Of a stretch of 37,389 bases of DNA, positions 31,402 through 37,389 are shown piece by piece; within the stretch, counting starts at the first letter, position 1; each line of letters starts with the position of its first letter. The stretch is from Deltaproteobacteria bacterium (GTDB lineage: Bacteria; UBA10199; SPLOWO2-01-44-7): the NCBI GenBank assembly GCA_023265595.1, contig JAHFSU010000021.1, positions 1 through 37,389 on the forward strand. The letters are read 5' to 3'. Position numbers and translations under genes: made by a program. Below the pieces are notes generated by a model. It was not told the DNA's origin and searched no databases. It saw only the letters and a list, made by a program, of their open reading frames with translations.

Positions 31402-32137
31402 ATCCGATGAAGCGTTGCGCGTGTTGATCATCAATCAATTGGGCAAAAAGTTGGGGGAGCATGCCATCCTCAAAGGGGGCATGGTGCTTAGGCTTCTGGA
31501 TTGCCCGCGCTATACCAACGATCTCGATTATATTTTTATTCCCTTCAAGTCCAAGAAGCAGATTGCACCATTGATCGAAGAGGTTTTAAAGGAAATGGAA
31601 GGTCTTGAAGTCCGGCATCGCTTTCATTCAACGAATGTTCAGTTTGATGTTGTCGTGAAAAATACGTTTGGGACCTTTAAAACTCAAGTTGAAGCCAATG
31701 TCTCCGCCGATTGCGCGGCGCAACCAATGACGACAGGGGATTTTGCAAAACAATTCCATCAGCCCCCGCAAATTATCCGTGTGATGCGGTTTGATGTGAT
31801 GTTGGCGCATAAGCTGATGGCTTGGAATGAACGACGTCTGATGCGTGATTTGTACGATGCTTATTTCATTACCAAACATTTGAATGTTACCCCGAATCTG
31901 GATGTGCTCCGCAAACGGCTGGAGAATATTCATTATGCCAAACGGATGTCTGGAAAATCACTTCCGAAAAAATTGAGTCTCGAGGAATTTTGGCAAGTGT
32001 TGGCATTGGAGTTAAAAACCCTTACGTATGCCGATCTCGAAAATGAATTGAGAGATTCTTTGGATAGACATGAACTCTTGGGTCTTGACAACAAGATCCG
32101 CATCGCACTCATACAGATGATGGAATCCACATCCTAA
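31388..32137 (+). CDS. abiEii: AbiEii nucleotidyltransferase toxin
   Basis: A 249-residue nucleotidyltransferase toxin. Motif I is HAILKGGMVLRLL (KGG at 29-31) and motif II is RYTNDLDYIF (DLD at 45-47, the metal-binding acidic pair). Motif III/IV-like segments are VQFDVVVKN and FDVMLAHKLMAWNERRLMRDLYDAYF with conserved Lys and RDxxD. These are the four motifs of AbiEii/DUF1814 enzymes; related MenT toxins add nucleotides to tRNA. It is co-translated with the AbiEi antitoxin (14-nt overlap). Its TAA overlaps the stop of the convergent PpiC gene (CTAA). Confidence 0.9.
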   Translation: METVKSDEALRVLIINQLGKKLGEHAILKGGMVLRLLDCPRYTNDLDYIFIPFKSKKQIAPLIEEVLKEMEGLEVRHRFHSTNVQFDVVVKNTFGTFKTQVEANVSADCAAQPMTTGDFAKQFHQPPQIIRVMRFDVMLAHKLMAWNERRLMRDLYDAYFITKHLNVTPNLDVLRKRLENIHYAKRMSGKSLPKKLSLEEFWQVLALELKTLTYADLENELRDSLDRHELLGLDNKIRIALIQMMESTS

Positions 32138-33129
32138 TGCTTCTGCCCGTCTCCCTCGCCGTGGGGATGCGCGTGCGGCGCTTCGGAGGCCGGCGATGCG
32201 CCGGCGCCGGGCATCGGTGGAGATTGGGGATCAACGTGGGGCGACGTCTCCGATTGGAGGCCTTCAGCAAAAACGATTTTGCTTTTTTCTTTGAGCGTGG
32301 CCAAAATTTTATTTTTTGCATCACCACGAATTTTGAATGCGATCTGCATTTTCACCTCTTCAAACGGGGCCTGTTCGGCAGGGGCCGTGACGGTGATGAT
32401 GTGATAACCGTCGGCGGTTTTGATGGGACCGGCCAATTCGCTCACTTTCATGGCGAACGCCTTTTCCAATAACGGGGAGAGGCCGCGGCGGGTTATTTTC
32501 GGATCCTCTTTGGAGACAAAACCCAAATCGCCGCCGCTTTCTTTTGTCTGCGGGTCTTCGGAAAATTGTTTGGCGGCGTCGGCAAAATTTTCACCCCCCT
32601 TGATCTTGTCATAAACTTGGTTGGCCAATTTTAACGCCTCCTGTTCCGAATGTTTTGGGGCATTGGGATTGCCGGCCTTCTTGGCGGCCTTCATTTCTTC
32701 CGGTGTTGCGTAGCGAATGACGATGTCGGAAAGCCGGAGTTTTTCAAATTCTTTCTGATTTTTGTCGTAATATTCCTTGGCCTCTTTTTCCATGCTCGTT
32801 TCAACAAAAGATTGGGCCATGATTACTTTTTTATAGAGATCGATTTTTGCCTGAACGTCTCTGTTGTGATCAAGACCCTCTTTTTTGGCGGCTTGATAAA
32901 GGATCTCTTGTTCGACCAAATTGTCCAAAATTTGTTTTTTTCCGAAGGGTGTTGAAAGCTGTGCGGCGATATTGGGATTCAATGTCCCTAAAAATTCGAG
33001 GTCTCCCTCGGTGATTTTGCGACCATTGACATCGACCAGCGTTTTGCCTTTGGAGACTGAGGAACCGCCGCAGGCGGTGAAGATTGTAACAACGAAAAAA
33101 AGACTGAGGAAGGAGACAATTTTCTTCAT
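32134..33129 (-). CDS. PpiC/SurA-type peptidyl-prolyl isomerase lipoprotein
   Basis: A 331-residue periplasmic foldase. A signal peptide with lipobox FTAC (Cys20) predicts a lipoprotein. Residues 30-130 form a SurA-like N-terminal chaperone helix bundle (VNGRKITEGDLEFL...DNLVEQEILYQAAKKEG). A parvulin domain follows (about 125-265): LRLSDIVIRY, ENFADAAKQFSEDP, GGDLGFVSKED, AFAMKVSELAGPIKTADGYHIITV. The C-terminal tail (about 300-331) is Pro- and His-rich (APHAHPHGEGDGQKH) and may bind metal. The start has GGAGG 8 nt upstream. It is the last gene of the PRMT-efp-acyP-ppiC strand group and is likely to act in outer-membrane or surface-protein folding. Confidence 0.92.
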   Translation of the reverse strand: MKKIVSFLSLFFVVTIFTACGGSSVSKGKTLVDVNGRKITEGDLEFLGTLNPNIAAQLSTPFGKKQILDNLVEQEILYQAAKKEGLDHNRDVQAKIDLYKKVIMAQSFVETSMEKEAKEYYDKNQKEFEKLRLSDIVIRYATPEEMKAAKKAGNPNAPKHSEQEALKLANQVYDKIKGGENFADAAKQFSEDPQTKESGGDLGFVSKEDPKITRRGLSPLLEKAFAMKVSELAGPIKTADGYHIITVTAPAEQAPFEEVKMQIAFKIRGDAKNKILATLKEKSKIVFAEGLQSETSPHVDPQSPPMPGAGASPASEAPHAHPHGEGDGQKH

Positions 33130-33177
33130 AATAAAACCTCCGATTTTTGGAAACCTAACGCACGTTTTTTCAAAAGT

Positions 33178-33450
33178 CTAGCCTTGAATGCGAAAATCGC
33201 CGTATTGCGGACCCTCTTCCAGCCATTCGACATCGACTTTTTCAACATCCGCCGCCGGCGGACCCTGATGGCACCAATTGATCAGCTCTTCGAGCTTGTC
33301 GGAAGGACCTTCTGCAAAAACTTCCACGCGTCCGTCGGAAAGATTGCGCACCCATCCGGTCAATTTGAGAGCCGTTGCTTTTTTATGGGTATGGTGTCGG
33401 AAAAAAACGCCTTGAACTCTTCCGGAAATATAAAGATGAACTTGGGTCAT
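33178..33450 (-). CDS. acyP: Acylphosphatase
   Basis: A 90-residue acylphosphatase hydrolysing acyl-phosphate bonds. The signature ISGRVQGVFFRHHTHKKA places the catalytic arginine at about R18, and GWVRNLSDGRVEVFAEG gives the water-positioning Asn at about 36. The length is exactly that of the family. Its ATG overlaps the efp stop by 4 nt (ATGA), so it is co-translated with efp. It is a frequent small passenger in bacterial operons; the physiological substrate is not known. Confidence 0.95.
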   Translation of the reverse strand: MTQVHLYISGRVQGVFFRHHTHKKATALKLTGWVRNLSDGRVEVFAEGPSDKLEELINWCHQGPPAADVEKVDVEWLEEGPQYGDFRIQG

Positions 33451-34010
33451 TTCCCCTTGCCGCGTTCCAGATATTGATCGGTGTTTGGGTTGACGCGGAT
33501 CCGATCTCCCACTTCAATAAATTGCGGCACCTTGATCGCGTGGCCCGTCGAAATTTTGGCATTTTTGTAAGAAGAGGTCGCTGTAGCGGTGCGCAAGCTT
33601 GGTTCTGCCTCGACCACCTCGAATTCCATCGCCGGAGGCAAATTGATTCCGATCGGCTTTTCTTCATAAAAAGTCATCTGCACGTTTGTTTCGGGGACGA
33701 GATAGTGGGCGGCGGGCCCTAACTGTTCGGCGGTCATGCTGTACTGTTCATAGTTTTCGATATTCATGAAATGCAAAGTTTCCTGATCTTTGTAGAGAAA
33801 TTGCATGTCGTGGGTTTCGAGCATCGCCTTTTCGATTTCGTCGGAAGAGGCAAAGCGGATCTCTTTTTGAGTGCCATCTTTCAGACGGACCAGTTTGGCT
33901 TGGATAAAAGCCCTTAAATTTCCGGGTGTTTTGTGCACGGCTTCAGCACAGCGATAAAGGGCCCCATCCATAATAACGATATTCCCGACTCTTAAATCAC
34001 TGGCTTTCAT
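33447..34010 (-). CDS. efp: Elongation factor P with non-canonical tip
   Basis: EF-P, 187 residues, rescues ribosomes stalled at polyproline. Three-domain architecture is complete, with the usual QYLERGKGK-type end after VGDRIRVNPNT. The loop that reaches the peptidyl-transferase centre reads HKTPGNLRAF; aligned with E. coli (KPGKGQAF), the modified Lys34 is Asn31 here, and an arginine follows at 33. Thus neither the lysine of the EpmA type nor an arginine at the EarP position is at the usual place. GAAGGA precedes the ATG. It lies 12 nt behind a PRMT-like methyltransferase gene and overlaps acyP. Confidence 0.95.
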   Translation of the reverse strand: MKASDLRVGNIVIMDGALYRCAEAVHKTPGNLRAFIQAKLVRLKDGTQKEIRFASSDEIEKAMLETHDMQFLYKDQETLHFMNIENYEQYSMTAEQLGPAAHYLVPETNVQMTFYEEKPIGINLPPAMEFEVVEAEPSLRTATATSSYKNAKISTGHAIKVPQFIEVGDRIRVNPNTDQYLERGKGK

Positions 34011-34022
34011 AATTTTTTTCCT

Positions 34023-34802
34023 TCAGGTGCCGCGTATTTGCCATTCTATTTGGGAGTTGTAAAGGGGGTTTTCGGGATGTGCGGCGATTTTTAAAGAGAA
34101 TTTGGCCTTCTCTTGCATAGGATAGCAGGTACTATATGCAAAGAGGGTTTGGTGCCAGTGGGTTTCGGGATGGTTTGGGGAGGCGTCGGTTACAAGGCTT
34201 GGGGCCCAAAGAATACGAGGCCAGACCAAAATTCCTTTGATTTTGTCATTTCTTGATAATTTCCATGATTTTTTGATTAAAATTTCTGTTTTTTTGGCAT
34301 TTTTTGACGATATTTTTGTCAAAATTTGTGGTTTTTTAATAAAATTTCCTCTGGAGCTGACAGGGGCCCCCACCAAAGCGACTTGAGCCGGAATGATTTT
34401 TCCCGACGGTTTCAAAAATCGCTTTTTTGCATCGATCAAAGTCGGCAAAAAATTTTCATCAAACGCAAGCCGGCCGATCGTTTCTTGAATCAACAGGTCG
34501 GCTTTTTCCGTCAGATCGACGTTGCGCGAGTGGTCATTAAGAAAACAGATTTTTTTTTCCATCCCGAGTGTTTTGGCCTCTGCTTGCGCAAAATCAAGAG
34601 AGTCGGAATCGACATCGATTGCATAAACCCTTTTGGCGCCGGCATGAACCGCCGCAAAACTTAAAATGCCGAGACCGCAACCGATATCGACAACCACATC
34701 GCCGGGTTTGACTGTTTTTTCAATCGCGCGGAGGAGCGGCGCAGAACGTTGCATATCGAAGAGCATCGAGGCATGGCGGCGAATAATATTTATCATTTTC
34801 AT
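34023..34802 (-). CDS. PRMT-like SAM-dependent methyltransferase
   Basis: A class I SAM methyltransferase of about 259 residues resembling protein arginine methyltransferases. Visible: VVDIGCGLGILSFAAVHAGA (motif I, SAM-binding), VYAIDVDSDS (post I, ribose-binding Asp), LIQETIGRLAFDENFLPTL (equivalent to the double-E loop, here QET and DEN), and RFLKPSGKIIPAQ (post-III region). The C-terminal half differs from eukaryotic PRMTs and is rich in lysine around 165-200. The start at 34802 is preferred over longer frames that lack an ATG. It is 12 nt upstream of efp, so EF-P, a ribosomal protein or another protein could be its substrate. Its starts lie 30 nt from the divergent BI-1 gene. Confidence 0.8.
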   Translation of the reverse strand: MKMINIIRRHASMLFDMQRSAPLLRAIEKTVKPGDVVVDIGCGLGILSFAAVHAGAKRVYAIDVDSDSLDFAQAEAKTLGMEKKICFLNDHSRNVDLTEKADLLIQETIGRLAFDENFLPTLIDAKKRFLKPSGKIIPAQVALVGAPVSSRGNFIKKPQILTKISSKNAKKTEILIKKSWKLSRNDKIKGILVWPRILWAPSLVTDASPNHPETHWHQTLFAYSTCYPMQEKAKFSLKIAAHPENPLYNSQIEWQIRGT

Positions 34803-34832
34803 TGCTGGCCAAACTAGCGTATAAAGCCTCTT

Positions 34833-35522
34833 ATGCAAACAACGGAAATTTCGGCGAGGGTTTTGGATGAACGGGCATTTATCGCCAAAGTTTATTGGTG
34901 GATGGCGGTGGCGCTTTGTCTAACCGCCGTTGTCTCTTTGTGGACCGCTTCTACGCCGGCGCTGCAACAAATCATTTTGGGAAACCAGATTGTTTTTTTT
35001 GGCCTCATGATTGGTGAGCTGGCCCTTGTTTTTTATCTCTCTTTTCGCGTGGCCAAGATGTCAGTACAAGCGGCCTCGATTGCTTTTCTTGTCTATTCGC
35101 TTTTGAACGGATTAACGTTGTCGATTATTTTTCTCAGTTTTACCGCCGCCTCGATTGCCTCCACTTTTTTTGTGACGGCCGGCACTTTTGGCTTTATGAG
35201 CGCTTACGGTTATTTTACCAAAACGGATCTCACCCGCATCGGAAATATTCTCTTCATGGCGTTGATCGGTCTTGTTTTGGCAACACTCGTTAATATTTTT
35301 TGGCACAACAGCATCCTTTATTGGATCACCACCTATGCCGGCATTCTGATTTTTGTGGGGCTGACCGCCTACGATACGCAAAAAATCAAGCGGATAGGAC
35401 AAACGCTGGATGAGGCGAGCGATGAAGGGAAGAAGGCGGCAGTGATCGGTGCGTTAGCCCTCTACCTCGATTTCATCAACCTCTTTTTGATGATGCTTCG
35501 CCTGTTTGGCCGCCGGCGTTAA
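34833..35522 (+). CDS. BI-1/YccA-family inner membrane protein
   Basis: A 229-residue integral membrane protein of the Bax inhibitor-1/YccA/YbhL family, with seven hydrophobic helices. The family marks are the N-terminal VYWWMAVALCLTAVVS, the ALVFYLSF segment, FMSAYGYFTKTDLTRIG, IFVGLTAYDTQKIKRIG (conserved Asp of the pH-sensing pair) and ALALYLDFINLFLMMLRLFG at the C terminus. Relatives act as calcium-leak channels or as modulators of FtsH protease; the role here is not known. A possible -10 box (TATAAA) lies 8 nt upstream of the ATG without a Shine-Dalgarno. Its stop overlaps that of the convergent mtgA gene. Confidence 0.93.
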   Translation: MQTTEISARVLDERAFIAKVYWWMAVALCLTAVVSLWTASTPALQQIILGNQIVFFGLMIGELALVFYLSFRVAKMSVQAASIAFLVYSLLNGLTLSIIFLSFTAASIASTFFVTAGTFGFMSAYGYFTKTDLTRIGNILFMALIGLVLATLVNIFWHNSILYWITTYAGILIFVGLTAYDTQKIKRIGQTLDEASDEGKKAAVIGALALYLDFINLFLMMLRLFGRRR

Positions 35523-36169
35523 TTTTTAAGAAGTCTCTCAAAAAGTAGGGCCCCTGCCGCTAAAAATTCTTTCGGGATTTTTCCTTTTTGCAACAGGTTT
35601 GGGTTGGGAAGGGCGGCCGCTAGAAAGGCGGCCTCTTTGGCGTCTAACTCTTTCGGAGATTTTTTGAAATAATATTGGGAGGCCTTCGCGACGCCGAATA
35701 TCTGCGGCCCCCATTCGGCGGTGTTGAGGTAGAGCTCCAAAATCCGATTTTTGGTGAGTGTCTGTTCTAATTTTGTGGTGATCAAAATCTCCTTGAGTTT
35801 TCGGAGAAATGTTTTTTGCGGCGTCAGGAAAAGATTCTTGGCGAGCTGTTGTGTGAGTGAACTGCCTCCCCAAACGATTTTTCCCTGCTTCAAATTGATT
35901 CTCAAAGCCAACCCGATATTTTTCCAGTCAAAACCATTGTGCTCAAAAAAACGGGGGTCTTCTGCCAGCAAGACAGCTTTTACCAACATCGGCGATATTT
36001 TTTCCAAACGGATCCAGTCGATTGGACATTCATGGGATTGGCATTTCGTCTCGATGAAAGCGGTGGAGCTGGGATTGTGTGTGATCAAAGGGCCTGCGCC
36101 TGGAAGGGTGAGATAAAAGCCGGCGGTCAGTCCCGAGATTCCAAGAAAGATGAAAAAAAGTTTTTTCAT
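35519..36169 (-). CDS. mtgA: Monofunctional peptidoglycan glycosyltransferase
   Basis: A 216-residue GT51 glycosyltransferase that polymerises lipid II into glycan strands. An N-terminal membrane anchor (about 4-22) precedes the catalytic domain. Motif 1 is LLAEDPRFFEHNGFDW (catalytic Glu70), motif 2 GGSSLTQQLAKNLF (101-114), motif 3 the KLKEILITTKLEQ region and motif 4 RILELYLNTAEWG (second Glu). There is no penicillin-binding domain, so it is the MtgA type. The start codon overlaps the previous lipoprotein's stop by one base (TAATG), so it is second in a two-gene unit. Confidence 0.95.
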   Translation of the reverse strand: MKKLFFIFLGISGLTAGFYLTLPGAGPLITHNPSSTAFIETKCQSHECPIDWIRLEKISPMLVKAVLLAEDPRFFEHNGFDWKNIGLALRINLKQGKIVWGGSSLTQQLAKNLFLTPQKTFLRKLKEILITTKLEQTLTKNRILELYLNTAEWGPQIFGVAKASQYYFKKSPKELDAKEAAFLAAALPNPNLLQKGKIPKEFLAAGALLFERLLKN

Positions 36170-37191
36170 TATCGAAGAGGGGGTTGGTTAATGCTCATCT
36201 TTCGGACGGTTCGTTCGGCAAAGTTTTTGTAATACATCTGCAACGGGACTTGGACATAATCGACGCCCAACACCCATGTTCCTTGTATCAGAAGGCTCCC
36301 CGAACGAATCGGAAAGAAAATGGCCATGTAATTGATGGAGTTAGGATAGGCAGTAGGTGACGAAGAACAGGAAATTTTATCGCGCGCCGCCGACTGAAAT
36401 TTTGCAGAAAGGTGATCCAACACGCAATAATTAAACGGGGCTGCATGTGTGGCGCTTTCGATTTCATTTTGCAAGGCCGCAGGAAGGCTTGCCAATTCGG
36501 CTAAGGGGTCCTCTAACAGGCGATCCAAGGTGTCGGCTTGGCTCCCCAGAAATTTTTGATCATTCCACCATTGACCGCTATCCCAAATGAGATTCATGTA
36601 ATTGAAAGGGTTATTAAGAAGCCGTTCATTGTAGTCATAGTTTAGGGGGACCAAAATATAGGCCTTTTCTACATTTGTAAAAGACCAGTCGATTTTGAGA
36701 GCCCGCTTGCAAATTGCGGTGGTACAGCGAGAGACAGTAATCGTCGGTGGTGTTGATGCTGTTGCTTCAACAGCCGGTGGTCCTTCTGCCGGCGGCGGCG
36801 TTGTCGCTTCGGTCACAGTAAAAGAGGATTCATTCGATTTTTCAGCGCCTCTTTTCACAAAAACTTTGTAGCTCCCTGCGGGAATAGTCGGCACCGTAAA
36901 TTCATATTGATTGCTGGGTGCATTTCTTAAAGAAAGTTTTGTTTCATGGAAAAAAATCTCATCGCTGGTTGTGTTGAAATTAGAAATGGTTGCCTTTACA
37001 ACCGTTCCTGCCGGCCCTTCGGTGGGATTGATGTCGGCAATTTGGGGTAAACTTTTGGAGGCGCTTGGGCTGGAAGGGGGAGAGGGAGGGGTCAAATCGA
37101 GATTGTCCCCGGAATCATTCGAACAGCCGAAGAAAAAAGAGGTGGCCGCCAATCCCACTATTAATGTAAAAACAAAATGCATTTTTTTCAT
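36169..37191 (-). CDS. IPT/TIG-domain lipoprotein
   Basis: A 340-residue lipoprotein with a signal peptide and lipobox-like FFGC (Cys23). After a Pro/Ser-rich stretch (about 30-45), residues 48-125 form an IPT/TIG immunoglobulin-like fold (INPTEGPAGTVVKATISNFN ... IPAGSYKVFVKRG). A second Pro/Ala-rich linker (about 130-150) leads to an unrecognised C-terminal domain (155-340) with several Trp and Cys pairs (SRCTTAICKRALKIDWSF). The ATG at 37191 is chosen because AAGGAA lies 5 nt upstream; a longer frame without a start signal is ignored. Surface adhesion or cell-envelope structure is a guess from the fold. It is co-translated with mtgA (1-nt overlap). Confidence 0.85.
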   Translation of the reverse strand: MKKMHFVFTLIVGLAATSFFFGCSNDSGDNLDLTPPSPPSSPSASKSLPQIADINPTEGPAGTVVKATISNFNTTSDEIFFHETKLSLRNAPSNQYEFTVPTIPAGSYKVFVKRGAEKSNESSFTVTEATTPPPAEGPPAVEATASTPPTITVSRCTTAICKRALKIDWSFTNVEKAYILVPLNYDYNERLLNNPFNYMNLIWDSGQWWNDQKFLGSQADTLDRLLEDPLAELASLPAALQNEIESATHAAPFNYCVLDHLSAKFQSAARDKISCSSSPTAYPNSINYMAIFFPIRSGSLLIQGTWVLGVDYVQVPLQMYYKNFAERTVRKMSINQPPLR

Positions 37192-37334
37192 AAAAATTCC
37201 TTTGTCACCCGCTTGATAGAGCAAATTGCATGCCAGAAAAATACCGGTGAGGATATTATCTAACTGATTGATTTTATTTCAATTTTTGTTTTGTCTAAAA
37301 ATCCGATTTTCAGGAGAATTTGGGTGAAACAGGC

Positions 37335-37363
37335 AAAATCGGGGACTTTATTCCCCGATTTTT
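37335..37363. terminator. Rho-independent-type terminator hairpin
   Basis: AAAATCGGGGA and TCCCCGATTTT form a perfect 11-bp stem around the loop CTTTAT, with a short T-run on either strand. It lies at the right end of the window, where no gene is seen. It may end a minus-strand gene from beyond the window, or act in both directions. The space 37192-37334 holds the AT-rich upstream region of the lipoprotein gene, and I see nothing else in it. Confidence 0.6.
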
Positions 37364-37389
37364 GTAGTAGAGTCCGTAGACTTTGGTGC

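Overview
The window looks like a chromosomal segment of a Gram-negative, deltaproteobacteria-like bacterium. It carries diderm lipoproteins, a monofunctional peptidoglycan glycosyltransferase, a SurA/PpiC-type foldase, ATP-type PEP carboxykinase, and a succinate dehydrogenase of the Sdh1 kind with a single five-helix anchor. No rRNA or tRNA gene was recognised, so the lineage is an inference and is not proven.

Layout. (1) 1-10.6 kb: four tightly packed plus-strand genes that I do not recognise as a known system. They are a protein with a hydrophobic segment and a Pro-rich linker, an SF2 helicase-like ATPase, a 420-residue helical protein, and a 1863-residue giant with Pro-rich linkers and an internal domain duplication. 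The left end lies outside the window. (2) 10.6-12.8 kb: minus-strand operon rsmD-coaD-aminotransferase, divergent from a secreted SHOCT-domain protein across a perfect FNR-type palindrome. (3) 13.7-16.4 kb: a nucleotidyltransferase with a small overlapping partner, an M24 aminopeptidase, and a monofunctional proline dehydrogenase. (4) 16.4-17.6 kb: an unknown 378-residue protein with an internal repeat, behind a sigma28-like promoter. (5) 17.7-21.4 kb: valS-nadC, both invaded by short palindromic repeats. (6) 21.5-26.3 kb: minus-strand operon sdhC-sdhA-sdhB-pckA. (7) 26.4-27.9 kb: a 163-bp nested palindromic element, then a HExxH protein with a beta-barrel-like C terminus behind a second copy of the sigma28-like promoter. 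(8) 28.0-30.7 kb: sucC-sucD-DUF192 lipoprotein, with a tandem/palindromic repeat between sucC and sucD. (9) 30.7-32.1 kb: AbiEi/AbiEii toxin-antitoxin pair. (10) 32.1-34.8 kb: minus-strand operon of a PRMT-like methyltransferase, efp, acyP and a PpiC-type lipoprotein. (11) 34.8-37.2 kb: a BI-1/YccA membrane protein, mtgA and an IPT/TIG lipoprotein.

The most notable signals are three. First, the four-gene helicase/giant-protein operon. Second, repeats that insert in frame into housekeeping genes (valS twice, nadC) or form their 3' ends, and that supply stop codons and ribosome-binding sites for the next gene (valS/nadC, nadC 3' end, sucC/sucD); removing exactly 75 nt from valS restores a CxxC zinc motif. 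Third, a shared bipartite promoter, GCAACTT-N12-GCCGATAA, in front of two otherwise unrelated unknown genes, consistent with a FliA-type regulon. Central metabolism is well represented (succinyl-CoA synthetase, succinate dehydrogenase, PEP carboxykinase, proline dehydrogenase, aspartate-type aminotransferase), which fits respiratory growth on organic acids and amino acids with gluconeogenesis.
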